Assembly: GCF_018143015.1 (NCBI RefSeq)
Contig: NC_054743.1
Location: 42,054,922-42,118,921 of the forward strand
From: Lytechinus variegatus
Taxonomy: Eukaryota; Echinodermata; Echinoidea; Temnopleuroida; Toxopneustidae
Reading direction: 5' to 3'
Length of the DNA: 64,000 nucleotides
The notes beneath the pieces were generated by a model. That model was not told the origin of the DNA, did no database searches, and saw nothing but the letters and a program-made list of their open reading frames with translations. Of the stretch, positions 43,337 through 54,649 are shown piece after piece (the stretch's first letter is position 1; every line of letters begins with the position of its first letter). The translations under genes were made by a program, and so were the position numbers.

Positions 43337-44537
43337 ATGTATTTTGCATACATTTAAAGCGATTTATATTGACTTTTATTTTGTATATTGAAGGCTGCCT
43401 TTGTGATTGATCAGAGGAAATTATTAATGAAAAACTAGATTGTAAAGAATGTGAGGTGTGAGAGAAGGGGTCGTCGAAAGAGAAAATCAGTGGTAAAAAA
43501 ATGATAGAAGAAATTGGGAAAATTCATTGATATAAAAATAAAAAATAAAAATTCCACAGAATCCGATGTGCTTCCTGTGGTCATGTTTATAAATTACATT
43601 CGTCAGGTACAGAGATCTTCTTCAGAATTGAATCGGTAAATGATTCAGAAAGAGAGAGAGAAACTTTGGGTTGAAATGATATTAATATCCCATTTTATAT
43701 AGGCTATAAAGAATTAAAAAACCTGAAGTAGCAAGAAAATGTCAAAAAGAATACAGAAATGAAAGAAAGGAAAGTCGTGCTAATATACGTAGATTCTATT
43801 GACATTTGACGACACAAAATCAAGAGACATACAAAAAACATTCATTAGATTTTTTAATTTTTCTAGTGTACAAAGATCATGTTATTAATCATGTTTTACG
43901 AATAGGTCCTGCATTGTAATTAAGGGAGAAATAAATGTTATCTTAAAATTGCAACACAACATTGCATAAAATTTACATAGTATTTGGTATCATATCACCC
44001 AGCAAGCATACATGTTCCCATTTTACCCAATGTTGGGTAAACTGTTCTTAGAATGTAGAGCATATCAATCGAAATGAATTTATTTTTTTGTGGCGGACCA
44101 AGGGATCGGGCGATATCATACAGACGGCCCTTGCCCTCCAAACTTAGTGTCAAAGTATACAAAAAAATAGTTTGCCATAAGGTATACAGGGTTCGGAAAA
44201 TGTTGCTCGTCGTCTCTTTTATTTTGTTTCTACGACGTATTTTTGTCAACGCTTACGTTTTGACCACCAGAGGTTTCAACTCGATGGCAATTTTTAATTA
44301 TTTTTTGTGTTGGATTGACCATCAACCTCAGCCCCTCCCGCTGCCCTATAGAGCCACGCCTCAGGTGCTGCATTAGGTCTATATATACTTCAACGTTTGT
44401 TCTAAAATGGTTCATGTAGCTTATATACCTAAAGGGGAATCCAGCCTTGTCAATGATAGAGAGAAATTAATAAAACAGAATGGAGAGGGTTAAAAAAAAT
44501 CAGACAAACAATAAGAAAATCATGGTTGTTTCAATGG

Positions 44538-45135
44538 ACAAGTCCACTCCAACTATTGCACTGTAAAAGTGGATTTGAGTAAAACGAGAAAAATCCAACA
44601 ACACATTTTTTTTATCAAAATCGGATGTGGAATAAAAAAGTTCTAAGATTCTAAGGTTTCCTTAATTTCACATCTTGGACCGTATGCGAATGAGGGGAGT
44701 AATGACAGCTGCATCAATCACTATTTCTTTTGCATAACTCTATAAGAAATATTATAATTTTCTACTCGGTACTCATCTGCTCACTGTCATGTGAAACAAA
44801 AAACTATTCCTCCCTACACACGCGGAATTACAATTGTTTTAACAATTTTGGGTCATTCAAAATGGTCATTACTGTCGAATCTGAAAACTCGAAAACTTGT
44901 ATAATTCAAACAATAAAGAACAGGGAAAATTGAGAGAGACACATCGTCTACCTTCTCATTTGCATATCATCGAGTTGTGCATTATTTTGTATTAAAAAAT
45001 AGCGGAACTTCATAATGTCATCATTCTTATTTTACATTCGATTTTGATGAAATTTTCAACGGTATGCTGTGTGATTTTTCCTATATTGATTGAAATCAAC
45101 ATTTTTCTGAGGTGGACTGAACTTTTACAATTAGC
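44538..45135. mobile_element. MITE of the ATCCGATTTTGATGAAATTT superfamily
   Basis: Left GGACAAGTCCACTCCAAC and TTATCAAAATCGGATGTGGA; right ATTCGATTTTGATGAAATTT and TTTCTGAGGTGGACTGAAC. The arms are inverted over about 110 positions with divergence. Confidence 0.7.
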
Positions 45136-45247
45136 ATCCCTGAGACTATGTAAATTTCAAATCGGCAACTGGGTAAATAACAATCCACAGGTCACTTAAT
45201 CAGGGAATTGTAGTTTTCTCTTAATTACCTATTCTGCTCGGGCAGTA

Positions 45248-45478
45248 CACAGTAAAAACGCTGTTTAAGATTGTATACAACACTGTTTACTATATGAACC
45301 TTACAGTAGTTGTTTAATAGTTTAAACAATCATGTTTTATTTATTGAAGATTAGATATTGAAAATTAAACTTTGTTGTTTAAAATTTTAAACACTTGTTC
45401 AAACTGTTTAAACAATTACTGTAAGGTTCATATAGTAAACAGCGTTGTATAAAAAATTTAAACAGCATTTTTACTGTG
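45248..45478. mobile_element. MITE with TIR CACAGTAAAAACGCTGTTTA
   Basis: Ends CACAGTAAAAACGCTGTTTA and AAACAGCATTTTTACTGTG. Sub-ends ACTATATGAACCTTACAGTA and TACTGTAAGGTTCATATAGT are also inverted. A TA duplication flanks it. A fragment of the same family lies at 47600-47685. Confidence 0.88.
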
Positions 45479-45700
45479 TATTATAATCAGAGTAGAACGT
45501 TCTCATGAAAGAAAAATAAGTATAATTTGAAATGAAACTGTTGTAGAAATGTGACATTTAGCCATTTTATGGATCGGAGTAAATGGAAAGAGTAGTCCTT
45601 GCCCTGCATCACTATACGACATCTCATTATGCAGCCAATTTCAAGTCTCCAGAGATATAGTGATTATCATATTTTAAATTTAAAAAATGATAATTTCCTA

Positions 45701-45984
45701 CACTGTTAGGAAATTTATCCTTAAAATAAAAGAAGTTCCTGCAGCAGAGTCTCGAGAACACCTGTAATCCCACCAGATTGCGTAATCTTACATGAAATTT
45801 GTATTTGGTGTATGGAATCTTACAGATTTCCTTGAATAAAACATACTTTTCCCTTTTTTTAAACAGACCTATTCTGTTAAATTGCAGAAAAATCCAGTGT
45901 TATGAATTCAAAGATCGATTTTTGTTATTGATTTTTGCAAAATCTTCTTTTCTTTTTCTGTAAAATCCGGTATTTTTAACAGTG
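45701..45984. mobile_element. MITE, CACTGTTAG family, copy 2
   Basis: Colinear with 3567-3831. Flanked by TA on both sides (45699-45700, 45985-45986). Ends CACTGTTAGGA and TTAACAGTG. Confidence 0.85.
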
Positions 45985-46012
45985 TATACTGATTGTCCGG
46001 TTTTGAACAACC

Positions 46013-46260
46013 TTTCATTTCATTTCATTTATTTTTCGATTTCCAACAATCATTTACATTTACAATAGTTTTGATGCATACATCTTGATATAATTATAAT
46101 CAATAAGACAAAGAAACTTATTATGTATAATAATCAAGATAACAGGTCGGAAACGGAGGGAGCTGCTAAAAGGCGAAGCTTGTAGGATGCAGCCTCCTAT
46201 AACATATACGTATGAACAATGTAAACAAAACAGAAATACAACATGGTAGAAATTTGAATT
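46013..46260 (-). mobile_element. LINE 3'-end fragment, minus strand
   Basis: On the minus strand it ends in an AAATGAAATGAAATGAAA tail (46013-46035). Its 3' UTR holds a hairpin made by GGAGGCTGCATCC and AAGCTTCGCCTTTTAGCAGC. It lies just past the SDR stop codon. Confidence 0.6.
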
Positions 46261-46446
46261 TGAACCTATCTGAATGAATAGTTTAAAAGAAAAAGAGAAA
46301 GAAATAGAAAATGAGAGAAAAAAGCAAGATCAATGGTCTTTCACATATTATATCTACTTCTCTGATTTTAGTGTTTCCTCTAAAACCTCTTTTTTTATTT
46401 GGGTTGGATTCCCATTTAATGCTAATAAGAAGAACAACAATTCCTT

Positions 46447-46611
46447 CTAATCAAGAGCGGTTACTAAGAGATGATTCCCTCCGTCTGTCAGGACAGTTTC
46501 CCCGGTGGTAAAGGACGAGTCACTGGACGCAAGAAATGCAACGAGTTTAGCCACTTCTTCAACAGTCCCAGTTCTGCGCATGGCATGAGTTTTCTTATGG
46601 AACTCCAGCCA
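46447..46611 (-). CDS. SDR, last exon
   Basis: Acceptor ATTTCAG|TGG, stop TAG. It encodes WLEFHKKTHAMRRTGTVEE then VAKLVAFLASSDSSFTTGE and TVLTDGG, the SDR C-terminal signature. Confidence 0.93.
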   Translation of the reverse strand, partial: WLEFHKKTHAMRRTGTVEEVAKLVAFLASSDSSFTTGETVLTDGGNHLLVTALD

Positions 46612-49600
46612 CTGAAATACATAAATCAGAAGATATGTATTAAAGGTCAACTCCACCTCAGAAAACCGTTGATTGAATCAATAAAGAAAAATCAAACTAG
46701 AATAACGCTGAAAATTTCATCAAAATTGGATGTAAAATAAGAAAGGTGTGACATTTCAAAGTTTCGCTAATTTTTCACAAAACAGTGATATGCACAACCC
46801 ATTGGCATGCAAATGAGACAGTCGATGATGTCCCTCACTAAATATTTCTTTTGTTTTTTTATTGTTGTAATAAAACAATATTCATTTTTTACAGATTTGA
46901 CAATGAGGACCAACTTGACTGAACCGTATAGGGTATTAAATAATGCTAATTCCACATGTTCAGGAGGAATTATTCGTTTCACTTGACAATGAGGAGAAAA
47001 TTAGAATATTTCATATGATAAAATATAAAAGAAATATAGTGCATGAGTGGATAATGTCATCAGTCTCCTCATTTTGCATACCGACAAGGATGTGCATAAA
47101 ATATCTGTTGTGTGAAAATAAATGAAACTTTAAAATGCCATAACCTTCCTATTTTACATCCGATTTTGATGACATTTTCAGTATTGTGCTTGTCTGATAT
47201 TTATCTTTTTATTCAAATCAACTTTTGTTGGGATGGACTTGTCCTTTGAATAGACTTAAGTATTTTTATGATATTCATTCTAATACATAAAATTCAAAAG
47301 GTAAGCCAAACGAGCCAGCATGAATCAACATTTCGGGTAATCATATCGGTTTCTTAATGATTTTGTCATAAACTTTATTTACATATAAAGATGCAGATGC
47401 AAAATAAAAGCTTGGAGTGAGAGTGGTCTAACTCCATCCACAAACTTTGTCATAAGACCGTGCCCACATGTGAAATGACATACTCTCACGATTTCGCGGG
47501 CTTGCTGAAATTATCCTACACAATAATGAAGAAATGAGTATATGCATGTGCCTAATGCAAGGGGAGGGGGCACCATGCCCACTGTCCTTTTAGGGTTATA
47601 CTGTTAAACAACTGATGTGAGGTTCATATAGCATGTATAGTGAACAGCGTTGTATAAACTATTAAACACCGTTTTTATTGTGTAAAGGTAACGGAACAAC
47701 ACACCTCTTGGACTTGCTCATCTGAAAGTCCTGCTCGCGCCGCTATTTGAGTAGGAATTACACCAGGGCTGTAAAAAAAAACAATAAGCATACACACGTC
47801 TTTCATTGGTTGGGATGACGAAATGATAAGATATTGAAGCATTTTCAATAAATACAGCAATATTTCAATTATCACAGGCGTCGGTCGTCGGTTTTAACTT
47901 TACCTATTGGGTTTAGTACAGGCCCACCTCCCACACCTCGCGCAAATCAGACTCTAAACATGTAGTGTTAGGGCAAAAAGGACATCATTTATAAGATATT
48001 TTAATTTTGTTTTATCACCCCCGTAAATTTGACCCTACACACGTAGCTTTCCTCGCAAAATAGATATCCCTTTTTCATTATTTTTGTGCTTTTGACACCC
48101 TTACCACGTTACGTACGTAACGTGCCCTATCTTGAAAAAGATAAAGAAAGTAGACCCACCATTTTTCATCAAATTTGATTTTTTTTGTCTCAAAGTATTG
48201 ATTTTTAGTTGCTTTATAAGATGATGCCAGAGAAAAGTTGAAATTCCTATCGAAAAGTGAACTAAAATGGCAAAAAATCCCTTTTTCAAAAAGGGGTTAG
48301 ATCCATTTTAGTTTGGTTGCAAAAGGGAATAGATCCACACATAATTTTTTTTAAAATAATATCTTAAAAATATGAACACAGGTAGATCTCTTTTATACCC
48401 AATAATTATGTTCTCATGGTAGTGTATCATGAAAATTAAGTTTCTATGAGAATATTGCAATATGGGAGAATTTAAAAAATTACTTTCTTGGAGTGGCCTA
48501 ACCCCATTTAAACTAAACTCATCTGAAGATTTTAATTGTCAAAAAAGGTTAGGTCCATTTTTCATAAATTTTATTGTTTTCTGTGTCTAAACTTCTAAAT
48601 TTTTAAACGCTCTGATGATACCAAATAAAATTTTAAATTCAAATGAAAACGTGAATGAAAGTGGCAAAGAAAAATCACTTTTTTAAACAAAAGAGATTGG
48701 ATTCATTCAGTTTGCTTGCAAAAGGGGTTAGGTCCACAATGATGATTTTTAATAAAATATAAGAAACAGTTGAAGAGAGGTAGATTTCTTTTATACCCAA
48801 TTTTATGTTTACATAATAGGTTAGTATATCATGACAATTTAATTTCTCATAAAATTTTTGCAATTTTGCAAAGTGAGAATAAAAAACATGGTTTTCCTGG
48901 AATGGTCCAAATGACCTAACCCCTTTTGCAACTAAACTCTTCATTTGACGGTAGAGGTTATTATCACTTCCCTCAACAATCTACCTTAGTTTATTGGTCT
49001 GATCATTTTAATGGTTACGCAAACAAAAAAATCATGAACGGGTATTCAAATGCGATTACTTTCTAATATCTAGTTCATACATCACATTTAATGGGAGGTA
49101 TAATAGAGCTGTTCACATGGCAACAGGAAACACAAAAAGTGCAAAATTTATTTACGCATGGGACTGAAGGCCGAATAAATTTCCAGTTGAACTATGGCTA
49201 ATTGGTTATATTTGAAGGAGGAATCGAGTCGACAGAAAGAGGAAGTGTATGTGCGCAAGGAGTGCTGTTGCTGGTAACTGCTTGGTGGAGTGTGGGTGGG
49301 TGAATGTATGTGTGTTTGCGAGTAAGGCTAAGTGAACCTACAAGGGATTACAAGAGGAAATTGGAGGGAGGGAGGGAGAAAGAGAGAGAGAGAGACAGAA
49401 TGAAGTAGAGGGCATGTTTTGAGAAGTGTGTGTGAGTAATAAATGTGCATGTGGGTATGTGTGTTGTGGGGTGTGCGTGTGTGTGGGTTGAAGAGATGAT
49501 GAAAGGGGTTTATGGATTAATAAAAAAAACTTGACAGAAAGAAAAAGGAAGAGAGAGAGGGGGGGGGGGGTTAATGCATTTCTCTGGATAGAATAATAAA

Positions 49601-52600
49601 CTTTAAGACAGAGGGGTGTGGATGTCCTTACATGTATTTGTGTTTTAGTGTCAGGGATCGAGCGGAGGTGAGGTGCCGTATCAAAGTGGTTTAACGCGTT
49701 CGATTCCCGGCTCGGCATTTTACTGCATTGAGCACGGCATTACACTTGATTCATAGCTTTTTTTATCACAATAAATGGAATAAGCATGGTATTGATTCCA
49801 ACTTGTGCATGTGGCTGAATAATAAGGTGTACGGATTTTTGTGCTCTGCATAAAAGTAAACTTTAAATTCGTTCCATCATTTTTTTTTATTTACCCATGA
49901 TTTTCGTGAATAATGCATATGAAATACAACCCTGTAGGCAAAACAATATAATTTATTAATTTAGCATTATGCAGATTCATGTATCCAACCCGGTGTTACG
50001 AAGTAGCCGCTAGGGGTGCCCTCCTTTTCTCTATTCCTTCGTTTTAAAAAAGATTGAAGAAGAGGAAAATGGAGTAGAAAACCCCCAGGTATCTGTGTTG
50101 TGCAACTCTGTAGTACTGAAGTTTTATCATAAAATGGCGTTTTAAACAATGTTGAGCTGACTTGTTGATGCCATTGACGGGAGTGCACGCAGAATACAAG
50201 CACTATATAAGAAAAGTTGAAAATGACAACGAATACGTATTTTTTGGTCGCGCATGGTATCCACTCGTCAATGTAAGTGCCCCCGGGACTAGATCATAAT
50301 AATTCACCACTTTCACCAGCGTATACACGAAGGTAATAATGCTAGCTCATCATCATCACTTGTCCTTTAAGAAATTGTAAGTGAAGGACATCGACTGTCT
50401 CATTTGAATGTCACTGATTTGTGCATATCACTGTTTTGTGAAAAATAAGCGAAACTTTAAAATGACATAAATCTTATTTTACATCCAAAATAGTAAGTGA
50501 AGGACATCATCGACTGTTTCATTTGCATATCAATGAGTTGTGCATATTACTGTTTTGTGAAAAAAAATTCGGACCTTACATCTGATTTTGATGAAATTTT
50601 CAGCTTTATGCCAAATTAACTTTTCTCTATTCAATTCAAATCAACATTTTCCTGGGGTGTACTTGACTTTCAAGGAACTCCGCATTTTATCGACTATAAT
50701 TTGGAAGAAATATTATTGTTAATCACATATTGTTTTCTTTCAAATAACTCTCAAACTATGATAATGCGATTTTTTTAATCCATAATTTTCAAGTTTTTTT
50801 AAAGTAAAATTTGGTGGTCAAAGGTATCTAAGGCTTTGCTTAAGTCCATAAATACTCATTATATATTCTATGTTTGCCATTATGTTTGTAGATTTATCGT
50901 ATAGGGCTAGTCAGTTGAATGTCTTTTCCTGAATCTTGATTTCGTTTGAATTTAGAAAATGAAAAGTATCTAAGAACTTAAAAAAATTATGTTGCAAATA
51001 TTCTCTAATATTTTGGATATGCTTCCTTTACATTATTTTTCAAATAAATAAATTTATTGCCGAATTTAGACCCCCTTTATCATTACCATGATAGTGACGT
51101 AACAAGCCAAAATCTTAAGGGGCTAGGTATTGGGTATCGGGCAAACTTTCTATATAAAAACAAAAATGCGAGCAAGCAAACAAAAAATTGTGATAGATTT
51201 TGACATAATAATCCGAAAATAATGAAATATTTCCCCCTATACTTTCTGACTTTCCCTTTCTTCCCTTTCTCTCTTTGTTTTCTTGGTCTTCATTCTTTTT
51301 TTTTGGGGGGGGGGGGGTAGTGCCTCTAAGGCCCCATCTGTACACCAATGGACTATGATTACCATAATTTTCAGGTCCCGAATTGTCAGAATAACTTGTT
51401 TTATGATGAAAATTAAATTGATGTTTCAAATGAAAAGGATTCAACTTTGCGAAAAAAAATCTTCGCAAACTTACTTTACTGCATTAACTCTGACTCCTTG
51501 AGGTGCCAGTTCTGTTTCGTGAAAAATAAAACGCATTAATAGACGAACGAAAAGAAACAACCAATATGTATACATTACATTATGACAGTCCACTATCTGC
51601 CCTTCAAGGCGTTGTAGCATAATGGCGCTAAATCACTCAGAAAAGAAATTGTCGAATTTCTCGGTACCAAAACGAGCTTCATTTTGCAGTGAAATTTTTT
51701 TTTTCTTGTCAAATTTACTTCAGCACCCCCAGCAAAAACATCGTTGCCAGGACCCTGTAAGTTCTCAAATCGTACACAGACTACATCTCTATGATCATAA
51801 TGTTTAATTTTTAAAAATAAAAATATGATTGAAACACCCGGACTTTGCAGGAACTTTAGCATGGCAAAAAATAAACAAATATTCGAATGGTTACCTTCTC
51901 ATACCGTCATTTGCCCTTATCCACTTTTTTTTTATTTTGGAAAAGCACATTGAGCTACATGAGTCTTGGGAGTGACCAAGATAAACATACCTTCAGCGAT
52001 ACACCTTGTCATGTGATTTAGGGCTGCCTTACTTAAACCGTAGCTTAACGCCCTGATCGGAGGCTAAAGAAGCAATAATAAAGATAGTGGGTATGAAATT
52101 TAAGAAAGTAAAGTAAATATTTACAATCACAATTTCTGTTTCTGTTTAGGGTAACTCCCGTAGGAACTCGGCTGGACAGCGTTTTTGCTGGTAAACGCCA
52201 AGCTGGTATGATTTAAGTAATATCAAACTAAAAACTTCAAATAAGTAATTATTTTCGACTTTGAACTAAAACACGACAGTGGACTGGTGCTATGGGCAGA
52301 TAATGCAGATAGGATATTTTGGTTGTAAGGTGACAATAATGCATATTTTAGATTTGTCTTGTGTCTTAATTCTCCCTACTTTCATCAGTCTAAGACCTCA
52401 CAGTATAAGCTCAAATATTTGGGCAAAAAACAACTCAAATTTTCTTGGTAAAATAAAAATGTAACTGTGCCGAGCCCCTAATCTTATAACCTTTGATGTA
52501 CTGCACTAAATATGTCTTCTTCTAAGATTGATCAAATGCGTTTTTCTAAAATATTGTGTACAAATTCAAGCGGGCAGTCTTTTTTTCATATCGATGTAAG

Positions 52601-54649
52601 TGTACTATTCCATTTAAGGTTGTAACTTCAGGCTGTAAAAACTCCATTCATTTAGACACATTACTGTGTTTCTTCCCCCCTTCTATTTTCCAAATTATTT
52701 TAAGCAAAACTATATTAATGCAAGACGCATGAATGCAAATTACAAGAAACTAATTAAAAAAAATAACGATTTACACTCACAGTTCTGATTCCATAAACGC
52801 TAGAATTATTAACAACAGTGCCTGTCAAAATAGACGAATAAAGTTAATGTTAAAATGATTGTTATCATGACCATAGATCAAGAAACTTTACCCGACTCCC
52901 CATAAAGTTCTCTGCTATTGACCACATCCGGGGATAATTAAAGCGAACATTGGCACGTGCATTGCATATGACGCTTAATCTCCAAGATTTTTTTTTATTA
53001 TTCGCTTAATAATTATATCGTCTATCATGAATATTATATTCTAGTCGTTAAAATAACTTTGCACTAACATTCAAATATTTCGTTTCCAAAATAGCTTTCT
53101 ATTAGAAACTGACTAATATAACTGTTTGTCCACTTCTTAATGAAAAGGGGGGTCTTATGATTTTTTTTTAAATAGATTTTTGCTTATCATTGTTCAACCT
53201 GTTGAACGAAAATCATTCATTCTGACCTTTTGACGCGATTAAGTATGGAGTTAGAAGATGGGTTAGCTGTAGGGGTGCTCTGACATTCACTGCAAAGGTC
53301 GTATCAAAAATTTCCAATGATAACGTCTCTTCCAAGCCTGCTTCAAAGAAAGCAGTTCCTGCGTTGTTGACCTATAAGAAAATAATCAAAAGTGATTTCA
53401 GAATGTAATGAAAAGAGGAATAGCCCTTGTATTTTACTAGCCACATGCCATTCGTTGTTTCATCAAATCTATAGAACCTTAAAGGTATTGTTTAACTTTG
53501 TGAGCAGTCGATTTAAAAAAATTCTCAAACCAAGCTGAAACATGTGTACAAGTGCATGTATTAGAACGAATAAACCCTGAAAACAACCGTTATTGAGAAT
53601 ATAAAGCTAAAACCACAAGGCAAACCCTGAGACGCCTAAATACTACACATAAGTGTATGGGATAAATTTAAAATGGTGTTTCCGGTCACTTTATATTTCA
53701 ATTTTTGAAGCACTAAATAATTATTTTCGAACGCAATTTTTCTGGGCTTCATTTTTGTAACATATCACAGACACAGGTGACAACCCGGGTGACAAGTGTG
53801 ATCTTCTAGCTCAGATTTTTTAAAAGTCAAACAAATGTTAACCAATATCACTGTAAGTGCCATGATTATACAATTGTATGATTCATCGCCGAGACATATT
53901 AACTCGTTTCCTAGACTTATCACTCGTTCCACAACTTATTATTCTTGTTGAAGTCATGTGTATGTAGGTCGAGGGAACGACTGAGTAAGTTTGGAGTTTG
54001 GAGAATGAAAATGTTAATGTAACATCGGGGGCTTTGTCACAGCAAATTATATGTTGTGTGACCCCTCTCCTTTTATCTTCTTCCTCTTCTTCTATTTCTT
54101 TTTCTTCTCCTTTTTATTTCTTTCCTTTCTCTTCCTGGTGTCGTACAGACCTGTGGAATGTCTTGGTAGAGTATTTACCACACCTATACTTTGTGCGGTG
54201 CTGATTAACTAGTACGCCGTGTTACAATGTCAAAATGTATCTATGCAAGATAAAGATGATCCTAGTGCTGGCGCTATCCAAACAAATAACCACCGATTAC
54301 ACGAACAGTCGACCTGTGACGTTGAAACCTCACAGTTAAAGTTTGCCACCTTCGAACATATTGAATTGAAAAAAGCAGCAGGTTTAAAAAATGATTGTTT
54401 TCATGTGTGCTGACAAGTTTGAAACCATTGCCCTGGGTCACTTGCCCGTTACACATATGAAAGAGGTGGACAGAATGATGATCAATGAACAACATAATCT
54501 GTGAAACATGAATGTACAGATTTTTTGAACGACTTTGTTCGAATATCAAGACCAATTTTGGCACATCTTACCAAAATATCAAGCTGGTTGAACTTCTGTA
54601 TGGTTTGGTCTGCAGTTTTTTTCACATCGCTTTCAACCTCAAAGTTTGC
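46447..54649 (-). CDS. Classical short-chain dehydrogenase/reductase (FabG-like), seven exons
   Basis: An NAD(P)-dependent oxidoreductase of the SDR superfamily. Exons 54649-54572, 53371-53227, 52821-52781, 52063-51991, 51511-51475, 47768-47705 and 46611-46447 join with GT-AG borders and matching phases into about 200 residues. Order of motifs: DQTIQKFNQLDILVNNAG (structural NNAG), FAVNVRAPLQ (catalytic Asn), VVNNSSVYGI (catalytic Ser), the active-site tetrad YGLSK (Tyr..Lys), then ELAPQGVRVNAVNPGVIPTQ, TGTVEEVAKLVAFLAS and ETVLTDGGNH. This C-terminal half matches bacterial-type 3-oxoacyl reductase or DHRS enzymes. The N-terminal TGxxxGIG cofactor exon was not found up to position 64000, so it lies beyond the window or escaped me. 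The substrate is unknown. Confidence 0.92.
46645..47260. mobile_element. MITE of the ATCCGATTTTGATGAAATTT superfamily (SDR intron)
   Basis: Left AAGGTCAACTCCACCTCAG and TTTCATCAAAATTGGATGTA; right TTTTACATCCGATTTTGATG and TGGGATGGACTTGTCCTTT inverted. Inner blocks CTCATTTTGCATACC and TGCAAATGAGA also mirror each other. Confidence 0.75.
47705..47768 (-). CDS. SDR, 64-base exon
   Basis: Acceptor TTTTACAG|C, donor GAG|GTGTGT. It encodes PGVIPTQIAARAGLSDEQ then VQE. The first base completes the Asn codon of the preceding exon. Confidence 0.92.
47870..48140. mobile_element. Internal remnant of the CCCGGGGGCCACTTCC MITE family
   Basis: CGTCGGTCGTCGG, CCCACACCTCGC, GACACCCTTACCACG and ACGTAACGTGCCCTATCTTG match the middle and right of 15657-16257. 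Both terminal repeats are gone. Confidence 0.7.
48170..48930. repeat. Tandem duplication of an about 370-base unit in an SDR intron
   Basis: 48175-48535 and 48545-48925 share landmarks in the same order: a TTGCAAAAGGG(G/A) block before a TAG(G/A)TCCACA box, AGGTAGATYTCTTTTATACC, a TATCATGA(A/C)AATT box, and GG(A)GTGG(C/T)C..CCTAACCCC. The copies are clearly diverged. Non-coding. Confidence 0.7.
49365..49570 (+). repeat. (AG)n and (GT)n low-complexity stretch
   Basis: GAGAGAGAGAGAGA at 49381, GTGTGTGTGGG runs to 49490, then GAGAGAGAGG and a 12-base G tract. Non-coding intron sequence. Confidence 0.8.
49655..49800 (+). mobile_element. Probable tRNA-derived SINE remnant
   Basis: GCGTTCGATTCCCGGCTCGGC is B-box-like (49697-49717), followed by TTTTACTGCATTGAGCACGG and an AATAAATGGAATAAGC tail resembling the SINE tails above. 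The A box is weak. Confidence 0.45.
50235..50290. mobile_element. Terminal-repeat remnant of the CCCGGGGGCC MITE family
   Basis: GGTCGCGCATGGTATCCACT then CGTCAATGTAAGTGCCCCCG equals the right terminus of 15657-16257. No partner was seen nearby. Confidence 0.7.
50385..50675. repeat. Fragment of the ATCCGATTTTGATGAAATTT superfamily with internal duplication
   Basis: TAAGTGAAGGACATC, CTCATTTGAATGTCA and TGTTTTGTGAAAAATAAGC appear twice (50385 and 50490). One side ends with ATCTGATTTTGATGAAATTT and CCTGGGGTGTACTTGACTT. Confidence 0.65.
51088..51350. mobile_element. MITE-like element with G tract (SDR intron)
   Basis: Left ATAGTGACGTAACAAGCC; right GGCCCCATCTGTACACC. The interior has a CT run and a 14-base G tract, the same plan as 33583-33846. 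Confidence 0.5.
51475..51511 (-). CDS. SDR, 37-base microexon
   Basis: Acceptor CGAAACAG|AA, donor GTAAA|GTAAGT. It encodes LAPQGVRVNAV between two split codons (Glu and Asn). The exact fit to the SDR (L)AP(x)GVRVN(A/S)V(N) motif makes it convincing in spite of its size. Confidence 0.9.
51991..52063 (-). CDS. SDR, 73-base exon with the catalytic Tyr-Lys
   Basis: Acceptor TCTTTAG|CCT, donor GAAG|GTATGT. It encodes PPIRALSYGLSKAALNHM and TRCIAE. YGLSK supplies the catalytic Tyr and Lys. Confidence 0.93.
52781..52821 (-). CDS. SDR, 41-base exon with the catalytic Ser
   Basis: Acceptor TTGACAG|GC, donor ACT|GTGAGT. It encodes TVVNNSSVYGIRT after the split Gly. Confidence 0.92.
53227..53371 (-). 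CDS. SDR, exon with NNAG motif
   Basis: Acceptor TTATAG|GTC, donor AAAG|GTCAGA. It encodes VNNAGTAFFEAGLEETLS, FDTTFAVNVRAPLQLTHLL and TPYLIASK. Phase 0 in and phase 1 out. Confidence 0.94.
54572..54649 (-). CDS. SDR, 78-base exon before the NNAG exon
   Basis: Acceptor AATTCAG|GCA, donor TTG|GTAAGA, phase 0 at both ends. It encodes ANFEVESDVKKTADQTIQ and KFNQLDIL. This is the most 5' exon found. Confidence 0.88.
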
